The position numbers and the translations under genes are program-made. The notes beneath the pieces were generated by a model, which made no database searches, was not told the DNA's origin, and saw only the letters and a program-made list of their open reading frames with translations. DNA of 11,610 bases from Candidatus Aenigmatarchaeota archaeon (GTDB taxonomy: Archaea > Aenigmatarchaeota > Aenigmatarchaeia > GW2011-AR5), in assembly GCA_016187365.1 (NCBI GenBank), contig JACPJX010000078.1, forward strand, positions 1 through 11,610, written 5' to 3'. Of the stretch, positions 1 to 5,078 are shown one piece after another (positions within the stretch are counted from its first letter, which is position 1; every line of letters begins with the position of its first letter).

Positions 1-395
1 ATACCACCATGTAAGAGCATTCCGTGAAATCTTGTTAATCTTCTTTTTACGATACTTTCCCACGGGCCGAATACAAGCGGATAATCATATTCATCGGTCC
101 CGATTAAACTTTCGTTACTATAAATGAAATTAACTGGTTCGCATATTGCATAATCATCATGACTTGCAACATCAAAGTGAACGTTGGGTATTCCATGTTT
201 TTTCTTATATTCTTCAGCTTTCTTTATTGCCATTTCTGATATATCATAACCCCAGACAAAACAATTTGTATTTCTTCTTGCCAGATAGCATGCCTGAACT
301 CCTGTGCCGCATCCAGCATCGAGTATTCTTCTTCTGTCTTTTGATGCTTCTCTTATCATTCTGGTTGCAAAATTTCCGCTGAATGGTGACGTCAT
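1..395 (-). CDS. Class I SAM-dependent methyltransferase, partial (3' end off the left edge)
   Basis: About 131 N-terminal residues are visible; the frame is open to the window edge. The start is the ATG at 395, two bases after the L2 stop, with GAGGT seven bases upstream as a ribosome binding site. A motif I glycine loop, LDAGCGTG, lies near residues 25-32, followed by an acidic beta-2 end (GYDIS) and a later VHFDVASHDD segment. This is the Rossmann SAM-binding core. The substrate cannot be told from this part, and the post-motif stretch SNESLIGTDEYDYPL does not identify a family to me. It is co-oriented with and directly behind the ribosomal genes, so it is probably co-transcribed with them. 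Composition is odd: a hand count gives about 37% GC over positions 1-180, with many AGA and AAA codons, against a clearly GC-rich L2. That suggests later insertion into the operon (inference). Confidence 0.85.
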   Translation of the reverse strand, partial: MTSPFSGNFATRMIREASKDRRRILDAGCGTGVQACYLARRNTNCFVWGYDISEMAIKKAEEYKKKHGIPNVHFDVASHDDYAICEPVNFIYSNESLIGTDEYDYPLVFGPWESIVKRRLTRFHGMLLHGG

Positions 396-397
396 GA

Positions 398-1084
398 TTA
401 AGACCTCTTCTTCTTGCCCGTCCTCTTGGGCGATATGCTGCCGACCTTCTTGCCGGGCGGCATGTGTCTCGAGACGGTCTTGACCTTGCCGGGCCTCGTC
501 TGGCCTCCGAACGGGTGGTCGACGGCGTTCATGCTTACCCCGGCGGTGTGCGGATACACCCTGCCCAGCGCCATCATCGCGTGGTGCTTCGTGCCTGCCT
601 TCATGAAAGGCTTCTCGCTCCTTCCGTCGGACGCGACAGCGCCGAGCGTGGCGCGGCACCTCGCTGACACCGCCTTCTTCTTTTTCGACGGCAGGAGTAT
701 CGTGCACTTGTTGCCGTCCTTTCCTACGAGCATCGCGAACGAGCCCGATGCGCGGCAGAGCTTGCCGCCGTCGCCGGGATTCATCTCAACGTTGCATATC
801 TTCGTGCCTTCCGGTATCCCGGAGAGTTCAACCAGGTTCCCCTGCGCATTCCCGCCTGTTATGCTCTGGCCGACCTGCATGCCTTCAGACGCGAGGAACA
901 ATGACCTTTGCCCGCCCGCGTCAATTACGGCCAGTGGCGATCTCCTTCCTGGCGCGTGCACTATGTCCACGACTTTTCCCGGGATGAGGTTCCTGTACGT
1001 GACGTCGCCCATGTACCTGTGGCCGGGTGATGTGTACCTCGGATTCGCTTTCCCGCGCCTCTGCTGCCTCAGATTCTTTCCCAT
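398..1084 (-). CDS. rpl2: 50S ribosomal protein L2 (uL2)
   Basis: A 228-residue protein of near-normal length for archaeal L2. uL2 binds 23S rRNA at the base of the peptidyl-transferase region and is needed for subunit joining. The C-terminal hallmark is clear: GVSMNAVDHPFGG near residues 182-194, including the conserved histidine, followed by RPGKVKTVSRHMPPGKKVGSI and a basic tail. The N-terminus, GKNLRQQRRGKANPRYTSPGHRY, is also typical of archaeal L2. The start is supported by GGTGA six bases upstream, in the 10-nt gap after the L23 stop. It is the fourth gene of an L3-L4-L23-L2 run. The next gene downstream is a methyltransferase rather than the S19 gene normally found there. Confidence 0.97.
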   Translation of the reverse strand: MGKNLRQQRRGKANPRYTSPGHRYMGDVTYRNLIPGKVVDIVHAPGRRSPLAVIDAGGQRSLFLASEGMQVGQSITGGNAQGNLVELSGIPEGTKICNVEMNPGDGGKLCRASGSFAMLVGKDGNKCTILLPSKKKKAVSARCRATLGAVASDGRSEKPFMKAGTKHHAMMALGRVYPHTAGVSMNAVDHPFGGQTRPGKVKTVSRHMPPGKKVGSISPKRTGKKKRS

Positions 1085-1094
1085 TATTTCACCA

Positions 1095-1454
1095 TCATAT
1101 TATTCCGAGACGGATTGCAATCTCGCCCGCTTCCCCGGGCTTCTCGAACTTCACAAAAGCCCTTTTCCTGCCTTTCTGGTCTATCAGCACGTTGACGTCG
1201 CTGATTTTCGTCTTGAACGCGGCCTCGACTGCTTTCCTGATTTCCTGCCTGTCAGCCTTCCTGTCGACGACGAACATGAGCCTGTTATGCGTCTCTATGA
1301 AACGTATCGCCTTTTCAGTCATGAGCACGAACTTTATCGTCTCGTAAGGCTGGCCCTCGTATTTTACCTCCTTCATCTCCTCCTTCGTCTTCTGCGCCTT
1401 GGCAGGCTTCTTCTCTGTTTTCTTCTCCTTTTTAGTTTCTTTCTTTTCTGCCAT
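1095..1454 (-). CDS. rpl23: 50S ribosomal protein L23 (uL23) with charged N-terminal extension
   Basis: A 119-residue protein. The conserved L23 fold occupies roughly residues 37-119 (ETIKFVLMTEKAI, then RLMFVVDRKADRQEIRKAVE, then DVNVLIDQKGRKRAFVKF). This protein sits at the polypeptide exit tunnel and contacts SRP and chaperones. Archaeal L23 is usually about 80-90 residues. Here about 30 extra N-terminal residues are almost all Lys and Glu with some Ala and Thr, and are probably disordered. The start ATG is two bases after the L4 stop, with GGTGA from the last L4 codons acting as the ribosome binding site, so the extended start is well supported. Translational coupling with L4 is likely. 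Confidence 0.96.
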   Translation of the reverse strand: MAEKKETKKEKKTEKKPAKAQKTKEEMKEVKYEGQPYETIKFVLMTEKAIRFIETHNRLMFVVDRKADRQEIRKAVEAAFKTKISDVNVLIDQKGRKRAFVKFEKPGEAGEIAIRLGII

Positions 1455-1456
1455 GA

Positions 1457-2254
1457 TTATTCACCGAATTTTTCCTTCATCTTTGCAAGGCACGATTCTG
1501 TGGTTATCAGGGCCCTGCCTGCCTGCGCCCCGGGCGCGAGCAGTTCGGCGTTGAGGTTCTGCAGCGACACGGCGTCTATGCCGGGTATGTTTCTTGACGC
1601 CTTCAGGACGTCGCAGTTTTTTGACGCCACGACAAGCGGCCCTTTCTTCCTTGAATATCTCCTGTTGCGCATCTTCCCGCGGCCGGCGCGTATCTTCCTG
1701 CCTCTGGCGCGCTCAATCTCGCCGGGCATCACTTTTTCCAGAAGTTCCTTCACCGTCTTCGATTTCTTCAGTCCCTCGAACTCGTCGACGAAGACATAAG
1801 GCGAGCCTGCGGAATGCCCCCTCATTTTCAGCAGTTCTTCTGAAGAGGACGCCGCTATTCCCGACATCACGGCAAGATGGACTTCCTTTGCGTTCACTTT
1901 CCGTGTCCAGTCCTTCTCGGATTTCGGCGGGTGCGCTGCGCGCCCCTTGACCGCATGCGGGGCGAATCTCGCCCTGTAAGCGTACATGCCTGCTCCCTTG
2001 CCGTGTATCCTCGGTATTCTCGAAAGTTCCTTGTTCATCATGGTGAACCTGTATTTGCGGCGGCCGTGGTAGTGGGCGGAAGTTCGCTTTCCGGCCAGGG
2101 GGTCCGCCCCGTACCTCTGCCTTCTCGAACTCTGCTGCGCAAGCACCGCCCTCTTTATCACGTCGGGCCTGTAAGGCGTCCCGAAAACAGGCGGCATCTC
2201 AACGCTCCCGGCTTCCCTGCCCGCCATGTCGTAGAGTTTTGCTTTCATTGTCAT
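1457..2254 (-). CDS. rpl4: 50S ribosomal protein L4 (uL4)
   Basis: A 265-residue protein of usual archaeal L4 length. uL4 has a globular domain and an extended loop lining the exit tunnel. Typical segments are visible: PPVFGTPYRPDVIKRAV near residues 21-37, then a long basic loop (QRYGADPLAGKRTSAHYHGRR, RIPRIHGKGAGMYAYRARFAPHAVKGRAAHPP), and a C-terminal GPLVVASKNCDVLKASRNIPGID region. The start overlaps the L3 stop by four bases (ATGA), so translation is probably coupled. An internal ATG two codons later is an alternative start. Gene order places it second in the S10-type operon. Confidence 0.96.
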   Translation of the reverse strand: MTMKAKLYDMAGREAGSVEMPPVFGTPYRPDVIKRAVLAQQSSRRQRYGADPLAGKRTSAHYHGRRKYRFTMMNKELSRIPRIHGKGAGMYAYRARFAPHAVKGRAAHPPKSEKDWTRKVNAKEVHLAVMSGIAASSSEELLKMRGHSAGSPYVFVDEFEGLKKSKTVKELLEKVMPGEIERARGRKIRAGRGKMRNRRYSRKKGPLVVASKNCDVLKASRNIPGIDAVSLQNLNAELLAPGAQAGRALITTESCLAKMKEKFGE

Positions 2255-3207
2255 CTTCCCTGCTTGCTTTCAAGCGAAATGAACTTCACCTCAGGAGGCG
2301 CGGCAGTGCTTTTCCTCCCCCCTTTCCTCAGCCTTATGAGGCGCTTCCTCGGGCCCGGCACAGAGCCCTCGACCATTATGAAAGACTTCAGGAGCCCGTA
2401 TCCGACGAATCCGCCCGCCGGCGTCACTCTCTTCGCGTCCTCGTCCATCATCACGATTTTCTTGCTGAACTCGGTCCTTGCGTGGAAGCCGTGCTGGCCG
2501 GCCTGCGGCACGCGCCAGTCCACCTTCCTCGGCGTCGTCGAGCCTATGCTGCCGACATGGCGGTGCATCTGCTTGTCCTTCCTTGTCTGTATGCGTATGT
2601 TGAACCTTTTCACCGCTCCCGTGAAGCCATGGCCCTTCGTGACCGCGGAAACGTCGACAAATTCGCCCGGCTTGAAAACGTCCTTCGCGCTTATCTCCTT
2701 TCCGAGCACGCTTTCGGCATACTCTATCTTTTTCTGGCCGCCGATGCCGATCTCAAAGACTTCGGGCTTCGCCTTGTGCATGCCGCCTTTTGCCGGCTGC
2801 GTCGCGGCCACGAGTTTCACTTCGTCGGCGTCCTTCAATTCAGATGCTTTCTTGCCGGGGTTTGTCTTCTTTTCAATATGAATCTCTTTGGGGATGTCCG
2901 CTGCCCATTTTTCGCCTGTGCATTTCAGGCCTGATTCGGTTTTTTTGTAGGCGCGGGCGGCACAAACGAAGAGAGAAGGAGCGTCGATGATGGTTACGGG
3001 CTTTATCACGGTTTTTCCGTAGCTCTGGGACTTTGAGTTGTTGTCGGTTATCTGGATATGGCTCATGCCGGCCTTCCAGCCCGCAAAACCGAGCGGCTTC
3101 GCCTCGCCGGACTGCGGCCAGTGGCGCGTCCTCGGGTAGATGCGCCTGGCTCTCTTCCTCGGCCAGTACTGAAGAGTTCCTCTTCTTGGTCTGTTCCTGT
3201 GCGGCAT
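2251..3207 (-). CDS. rpl3: 50S ribosomal protein L3 (uL3)
   Basis: A 318-residue protein, slightly shorter than typical archaeal and eukaryotic-type L3. The N-terminus, MPHRNRPRRGTLQYWPRKRA, is diagnostic of that family. The loop that reaches toward the peptidyl-transferase centre is present (KGHGFTGAVKRFNI near residues 192-205, and QAGQHGFHARTEF near 239-251). uL3 is an early 23S rRNA assembly protein. It is the first visible gene of the minus-strand ribosomal operon. A TATA-like box (CATATTTA) lies about 27 bases upstream, but a GAGGG stretch lies just before the ATG, so either a leaderless or a very short-leader transcript is possible. The upstream neighbour is divergent, which marks this as the operon head. 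Confidence 0.96.
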   Translation of the reverse strand: MPHRNRPRRGTLQYWPRKRARRIYPRTRHWPQSGEAKPLGFAGWKAGMSHIQITDNNSKSQSYGKTVIKPVTIIDAPSLFVCAARAYKKTESGLKCTGEKWAADIPKEIHIEKKTNPGKKASELKDADEVKLVAATQPAKGGMHKAKPEVFEIGIGGQKKIEYAESVLGKEISAKDVFKPGEFVDVSAVTKGHGFTGAVKRFNIRIQTRKDKQMHRHVGSIGSTTPRKVDWRVPQAGQHGFHARTEFSKKIVMMDEDAKRVTPAGGFVGYGLLKSFIMVEGSVPGPRKRLIRLRKGGRKSTAAPPEVKFISLESKQGR

Positions 3208-3229
3208 TTCAACCCTCTAGTTTAACGAG

Positions 3230-3237
3230 TAAATATG
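3230..3237 (-). promoter_or_regulatory. Candidate TATA box of the L3-L4-L23-L2 operon
   Basis: On the minus strand the sequence reads CATATTTA, centred about 27 bases upstream of the L3 ATG. That is the distance expected between an archaeal TATA box and the transcription start, so transcription would begin at or just before the ATG. Between box and ATG lies AGAGGG, which may serve as a ribosome binding site if the start is a few bases earlier. This is read by eye; no B recognition element was scored. Confidence 0.5.
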
Positions 3238-3245
3238 ATTTTTCT

Positions 3246-3315
3246 GGTTTGCGAACCGGTTTCCTGCGGAAGCCGGCCCTCGCCCAACGTAGAATCCTGC
3301 AAAGACTATGTCTTT
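3246..3315. other. Cluster of perfect short dyads in the L3/E1 divergent spacer
   Basis: Three hairpin-forming dyads occur in 70 bases. 3246-3257 is GGTT TGCG AACC. 3256-3276 has a 9-bp stem (CCGGTTTCC with GGAAGCCGG, one G-T pair) and a three-base TGC loop. 3301-3315 is AAAGAC TAT GTCTTT. A competing pairing, TTTGC at 3248 with GCAAA at 3299, could enclose the middle dyad. The block is GC-rich between AT-rich promoter regions, and lies upstream of both inferred TATA boxes. It could therefore be a small structured RNA gene, an operator array, or an old tRNA-like remnant. It does not fold as a tRNA in my hands on either strand. Confidence 0.4.
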
Positions 3316-3352
3316 CCGAGTACGTGAGAGCTTACTTTAATTCGGTGATAAG

Positions 3353-3360
3353 GTATTTAA
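3353..3360 (+). promoter_or_regulatory. Candidate TATA box of the E1-like gene
   Basis: GTATTTAA lies about 27 bases before the ATG at 3383, and no Shine-Dalgarno-like sequence precedes that ATG. Together these suggest a leaderless transcript. Read by eye. Confidence 0.5.
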
Positions 3361-3382
3361 GTCTTGTTTTCAGGCATCATTA

Positions 3383-4075
3383 ATGCGCTCCCGCCAGGAA
3401 GTTTTCATCGGCCGTGAAAAACAGGAAATTCTTGAAAAAAGCACCGTCGCCGTCGTCGGCCTGGGCGGCACCGGCCATGCCGCCGCCGAATATCTCGCGA
3501 GGGCGGGCGTCAGTCTTATTCTCGCTGACAACGACGTGGTCGAGAGATGCAACATGGGGAGGCAGTCATACGGCGCCGATGATGTAGGCCGTCTGAAGGT
3601 GGTTGTCATGGAGGAAAGGCTTTCGCCGCTGACTTCCGTGGAATCCCATGCCGTCATGCTATCAGATATCAATATAGACAAGATACTGTCGAAAGCCGAC
3701 ATAGTTCTGGACGGCTCCGACAATTTCGGGGCGCGCTTCCTTGTCAATGACTGGTGTGTGAAGCGCGGAAAGCCATTCACATACACAGGCGCCATCCGTG
3801 CAGAGGTGTCATTTTGTTTCTGGCTGCCCGGGAGGCCGTGCCTGCGATGCGTATTCTCGGGCAAGACTGCAGACGACTCGTGTGAGAAGGACGGCATACT
3901 GTCGCCTGTCGCTGCATTCGCCGGCACGCTGTCGGCGATAGAAGCCCTGAAGCATCTCATCGGCGAGAAGCCCGTTGAGGGGCTTGTCAGTTTTGATTTC
4001 TTCGAAAGCAGGTTTGAGGTATTGAAGGCGAAGGGCAGGGAAGGGTGTGCCTGCAGTGGGCAAGGAATGTTGTGA
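3383..4075 (+). CDS. ThiF/MoeB/UbaA-family E1-like adenylyltransferase
   Basis: A 230-residue protein close in length to MoeB and ThiF. These enzymes use ATP to adenylate the C-terminal glycine of a ubiquitin-fold sulfur carrier; archaeal UbaA acts on SAMP proteins for tRNA thiolation, molybdopterin and protein tagging. Visible motifs in order are RSRQ at 2-5 (the N-terminal arginine finger), the nucleotide loop GLGGTG at 26-31, NMGRQ at 57-61, likely catalytic Lys72, DGSDN at 110-114, CLRC at 153-156, Cys167 before a GILSPV segment (the position of the reactive cysteine of ThiF and UbaA), and CAC at 222-224. The second zinc pair is C-x-C instead of the usual C-x-x-C. No ubiquitin-fold partner gene is in the window. 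It is divergent from the L3 operon. Which carrier it serves cannot be decided here. Confidence 0.93.
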   Translation: MRSRQEVFIGREKQEILEKSTVAVVGLGGTGHAAAEYLARAGVSLILADNDVVERCNMGRQSYGADDVGRLKVVVMEERLSPLTSVESHAVMLSDINIDKILSKADIVLDGSDNFGARFLVNDWCVKRGKPFTYTGAIRAEVSFCFWLPGRPCLRCVFSGKTADDSCEKDGILSPVAAFAGTLSAIEALKHLIGEKPVEGLVSFDFFESRFEVLKAKGREGCACSGQGML

Positions 4076-4096
4076 ATCATAGGTTCGTGTTATGCC

Positions 4097-4133
4097 TTTT
4101 GTCCCACAGTACAATTTTATTTATAGGACAAAA
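4097..4133. promoter_or_regulatory. Inverted repeat bracketing the PIN-gene TATA box
   Basis: TTTTGTCC at 4097-4104 and GGACAAAA at 4126-4133 are perfect 8-base inverted repeats. They flank the TATA-like TTTATTTATA at 4116-4125. The TATA box is about 27 bases before the ATG at 4148, consistent with a leaderless transcript. A dyad straddling the core promoter is the geometry expected of a repressor operator, for example autoregulation of a toxin gene. The operator role is inference. Confidence 0.5.
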
Positions 4134-4147
4134 AATATCTATTGAAT

Positions 4148-4648
4148 ATGACAATAAGAATCATCCTTGACTCAAATATATACGGACTCATAATAGATGA
4201 CCACCTAGAAAATCAGATAATTGAAAAAACAAATATTCATAAGAACCAACTGATATTTTACGGGATGAAAGAGATAAGGAAAGAACTCAGGGCGTCTCCA
4301 AAGCATTCGGGAGACAATTATAATCTGCGATTTGCCCTTTTACACTTGTATGATTCTGTAACGAAAAACCATTCCATAGAAGTAAAGCCCTTGGCGAAGA
4401 ATATGGCTCTTCTTTACTATCAGGAGTATAGGAGGAACAAAGGGGCGCTTTCATGGAGAGAAATGATGCCTGATTTGTTGATAGTGGCGCAGGCAACCTT
4501 GAGCCAAATAGATATTGTCACATCTCACGACAACAGGTCAATGATGTCAGAAGCCGCGAAGAAAGCTTATTATTCTGTAAATAAGGAACATAACATGATA
4601 ACTCCGAATTTCATCGGCTACGGTGAGTTCAAAAGAAAGCTATTTTGA
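4148..4648 (+). CDS. PIN-domain protein, VapC-like RNase candidate
   Basis: A 166-residue protein with the acidic residues of a PIN metal site. Asp8 is in ILDSNIYG, Glu42 or Glu46 in MKEIRKEL, Asp109 in MMPDLLIVA, and Asp128 in TSHDNRS. PIN enzymes are Mg-dependent single-strand RNA nucleases; many are toxins of VapBC systems, others are rRNA-processing enzymes. I chose the ATG at 4148 over an in-frame TTG at 4142 because the TATA box spacing fits and the second residue context is better. The gene stands alone: no antitoxin-sized frame lies just upstream on the same strand. It is AT-rich (about 25-35% GC by rough count) compared with the adjacent E1 gene, which suggests transfer. A small convergent frame overlaps its last nine bases. 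Toxin function is not shown. Confidence 0.85.
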   Translation: MTIRIILDSNIYGLIIDDHLENQIIEKTNIHKNQLIFYGMKEIRKELRASPKHSGDNYNLRFALLHLYDSVTKNHSIEVKPLAKNMALLYYQEYRRNKGALSWREMMPDLLIVAQATLSQIDIVTSHDNRSMMSEAAKKAYYSVNKEHNMITPNFIGYGEFKRKLF

Positions 4649-4771
4649 TTTCTTTCCAGAAGTAATTGCTATGAATTCTTTCAAATCTTTCCTGAATTCA
4701 GGGTCTTTGCGGGCTTCCTTTATGTATCTGCTCACTTCTTCCCACGTCGCATTTTTTCCGGGCTTTTTCAT
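4640..4771 (-). CDS. Small basic protein, 43 residues, convergent with the PIN gene
   Basis: The frame runs from ATG at 4771 to TAG at 4640 and encodes 43 residues, rich in Lys and Glu and mostly helix-like. It begins MKKPGKNATWEEVSRYIKEA, continues through RKDPEFRKDLKEFIAI and ends in a basic tail. I do not recognise a family. In favour of a real gene are the amphipathic helical composition, the AT-rich promoter-like upstream region with palindromes at 4791-4814, and the tail-to-tail fit with the PIN gene (nine-base overlap). Against are its length and weak ribosome binding site. It could be an unlinked antitoxin-like partner of the PIN protein, or simply a short hypothetical. Confidence 0.5.
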   Translation of the reverse strand: MKKPGKNATWEEVSRYIKEARKDPEFRKDLKEFIAITSGKKSK

Positions 4772-4790
4772 TCTAACCACTTCTATTGGA

Positions 4791-4814
4791 CGAAATTAGT
4801 ATATTTCGTATACT
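4791..4814. promoter_or_regulatory. Two overlapping palindromes upstream of the small minus-strand gene
   Basis: CGAAAT and ATTTCG (4791-4796 and 4803-4808, six-base spacer) overlap AGTATA and TATACT (4798-4803 and 4809-4814, spacer TTTCG). They sit 20-43 bases upstream of the ATG at 4771. An AT-rich box at about 4797-4804 could be its TATA element, so a protein bound here would occlude initiation. Operator function is inference. Confidence 0.4.
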
Positions 4815-4819
4815 ACATA

Positions 4820-4845
4820 TATGGTATATATGGTATATATAAATA
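4820..4845. repeat. AT-rich tandem repeat (TATATGG units)
   Basis: ATATATGGT is followed directly by ATATATGGT and ATATATAAATA. It lies between the palindromes and the 3' end of tRNA-Ile. It may contain TATA elements for the minus strand. Otherwise nothing else is visible in 4772-4879, which is very AT-rich. Confidence 0.5.
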
Positions 4846-4879
4846 TAAGAATAGTTTTACTACTGTTAAATCATATATA

Positions 4880-5040
4880 TGGGCAAGGAGAGATTTGAAC
4901 TCTCGGCCTCCTGATTATCAGTCAGGTGCTCTACCAAGTTTCTCTACCATCCTTTTTTTCTTCAAATCCTGGCGTTCTTTTGGGGTTCACCAAGACCTTT
5001 TCTTCTGAAGAAAAGGGATTGGTAACTAAGCTACCTGCCC
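4880..5040 (-). tRNA. tRNA-Ile(GAU) with a D-loop intron of about 86-90 nt
   Basis: On the minus strand the acceptor GGGCAGG (5040-5034) pairs with CTTGCCC (4887-4881), followed by discriminator A at 4880. The anticodon arm is CCTGA, loop CTGATAA, TCAGG, giving anticodon GAT. The T arm is GAGAG, TTCAAAT, CTCTC. The D stem is GCTT (5031-5028) with GAGC (4931-4928), but the D loop is split: its 5' part AGT(T) and its 3' part (T)GGTA are separated by an intron lying roughly from 5025 to 4936. Removing it leaves a normal tRNA of about 72-74 nt plus the discriminator. TACCAA at the intron start can pair with TTGGTA at the exon boundary, and AGTT with AACT, so a relaxed bulge-helix-bulge is possible. 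The exact cut sites are uncertain. CCA is not encoded. It lies 38 bases after NAD kinase and has its own TATA-like sequence. Confidence 0.93.
4996..5016 (-). repeat. Hairpin inside the tRNA-Ile intron, related to the 6713 hairpin
   Basis: On the minus strand CCTTTTCTT, loop CAG, AAGAAAAGG makes a perfect 9-bp stem inside the intron. The following bases (TCTTGG, then CCAAAAGAA) resemble those after the 11-bp hairpin at 6713-6737, so the two look like copies of one element. Confidence 0.6.
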
Positions 5041-5063
5041 ATGACTGATATTGTTAGGGAAGC

Positions 5064-5076
5064 AAATAAATAAAAG
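5064..5076 (-). promoter_or_regulatory. Candidate TATA box of tRNA-Ile
   Basis: The minus strand reads TTTTATTTATTTG, centred about 30 bases upstream of the tRNA 5' end. It fits entirely in the 38-base gap after the NAD kinase stop. It would let the tRNA be transcribed independently of nadK. Confidence 0.45.
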
Positions 5077-5078
5077 AA

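Noticed and set aside
414..1799. Long plus-strand open frame of 461 codons across L2, L23 and L4
   Set aside because: It is antisense to three clearly conserved ribosomal genes. Its length comes from GC-rich codon structure on the other strand, and its product has no recognisable domain.
1877..2934. Plus-strand open frames of 334 and 231 codons over L4 and L3
   Set aside because: Mirror frames of conserved ribosomal genes, rich in Arg, Pro and Leu, without motifs or a suitable start region.
3246..3350. A tRNA in the L3/E1 spacer, suggested by GGTTCGCAAACC on the minus strand
   Set aside because: No T loop of the TTCRANY form with a 5-bp stem, and no acceptor, D and anticodon arms could be laid out on either strand.
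3370..4080. Minus-strand frame of 236 codons opposite the E1-like gene
   Set aside because: The plus strand has every E1 motif and a fitting promoter; the minus-strand product is Ser/Thr-rich and shows no family features.
4142..4147. TTG start for the PIN gene and, likewise, a TTG start at 9928 for the surface protein
   Set aside because: Each has an ATG two codons downstream that fits the TATA spacing for a leaderless message better.
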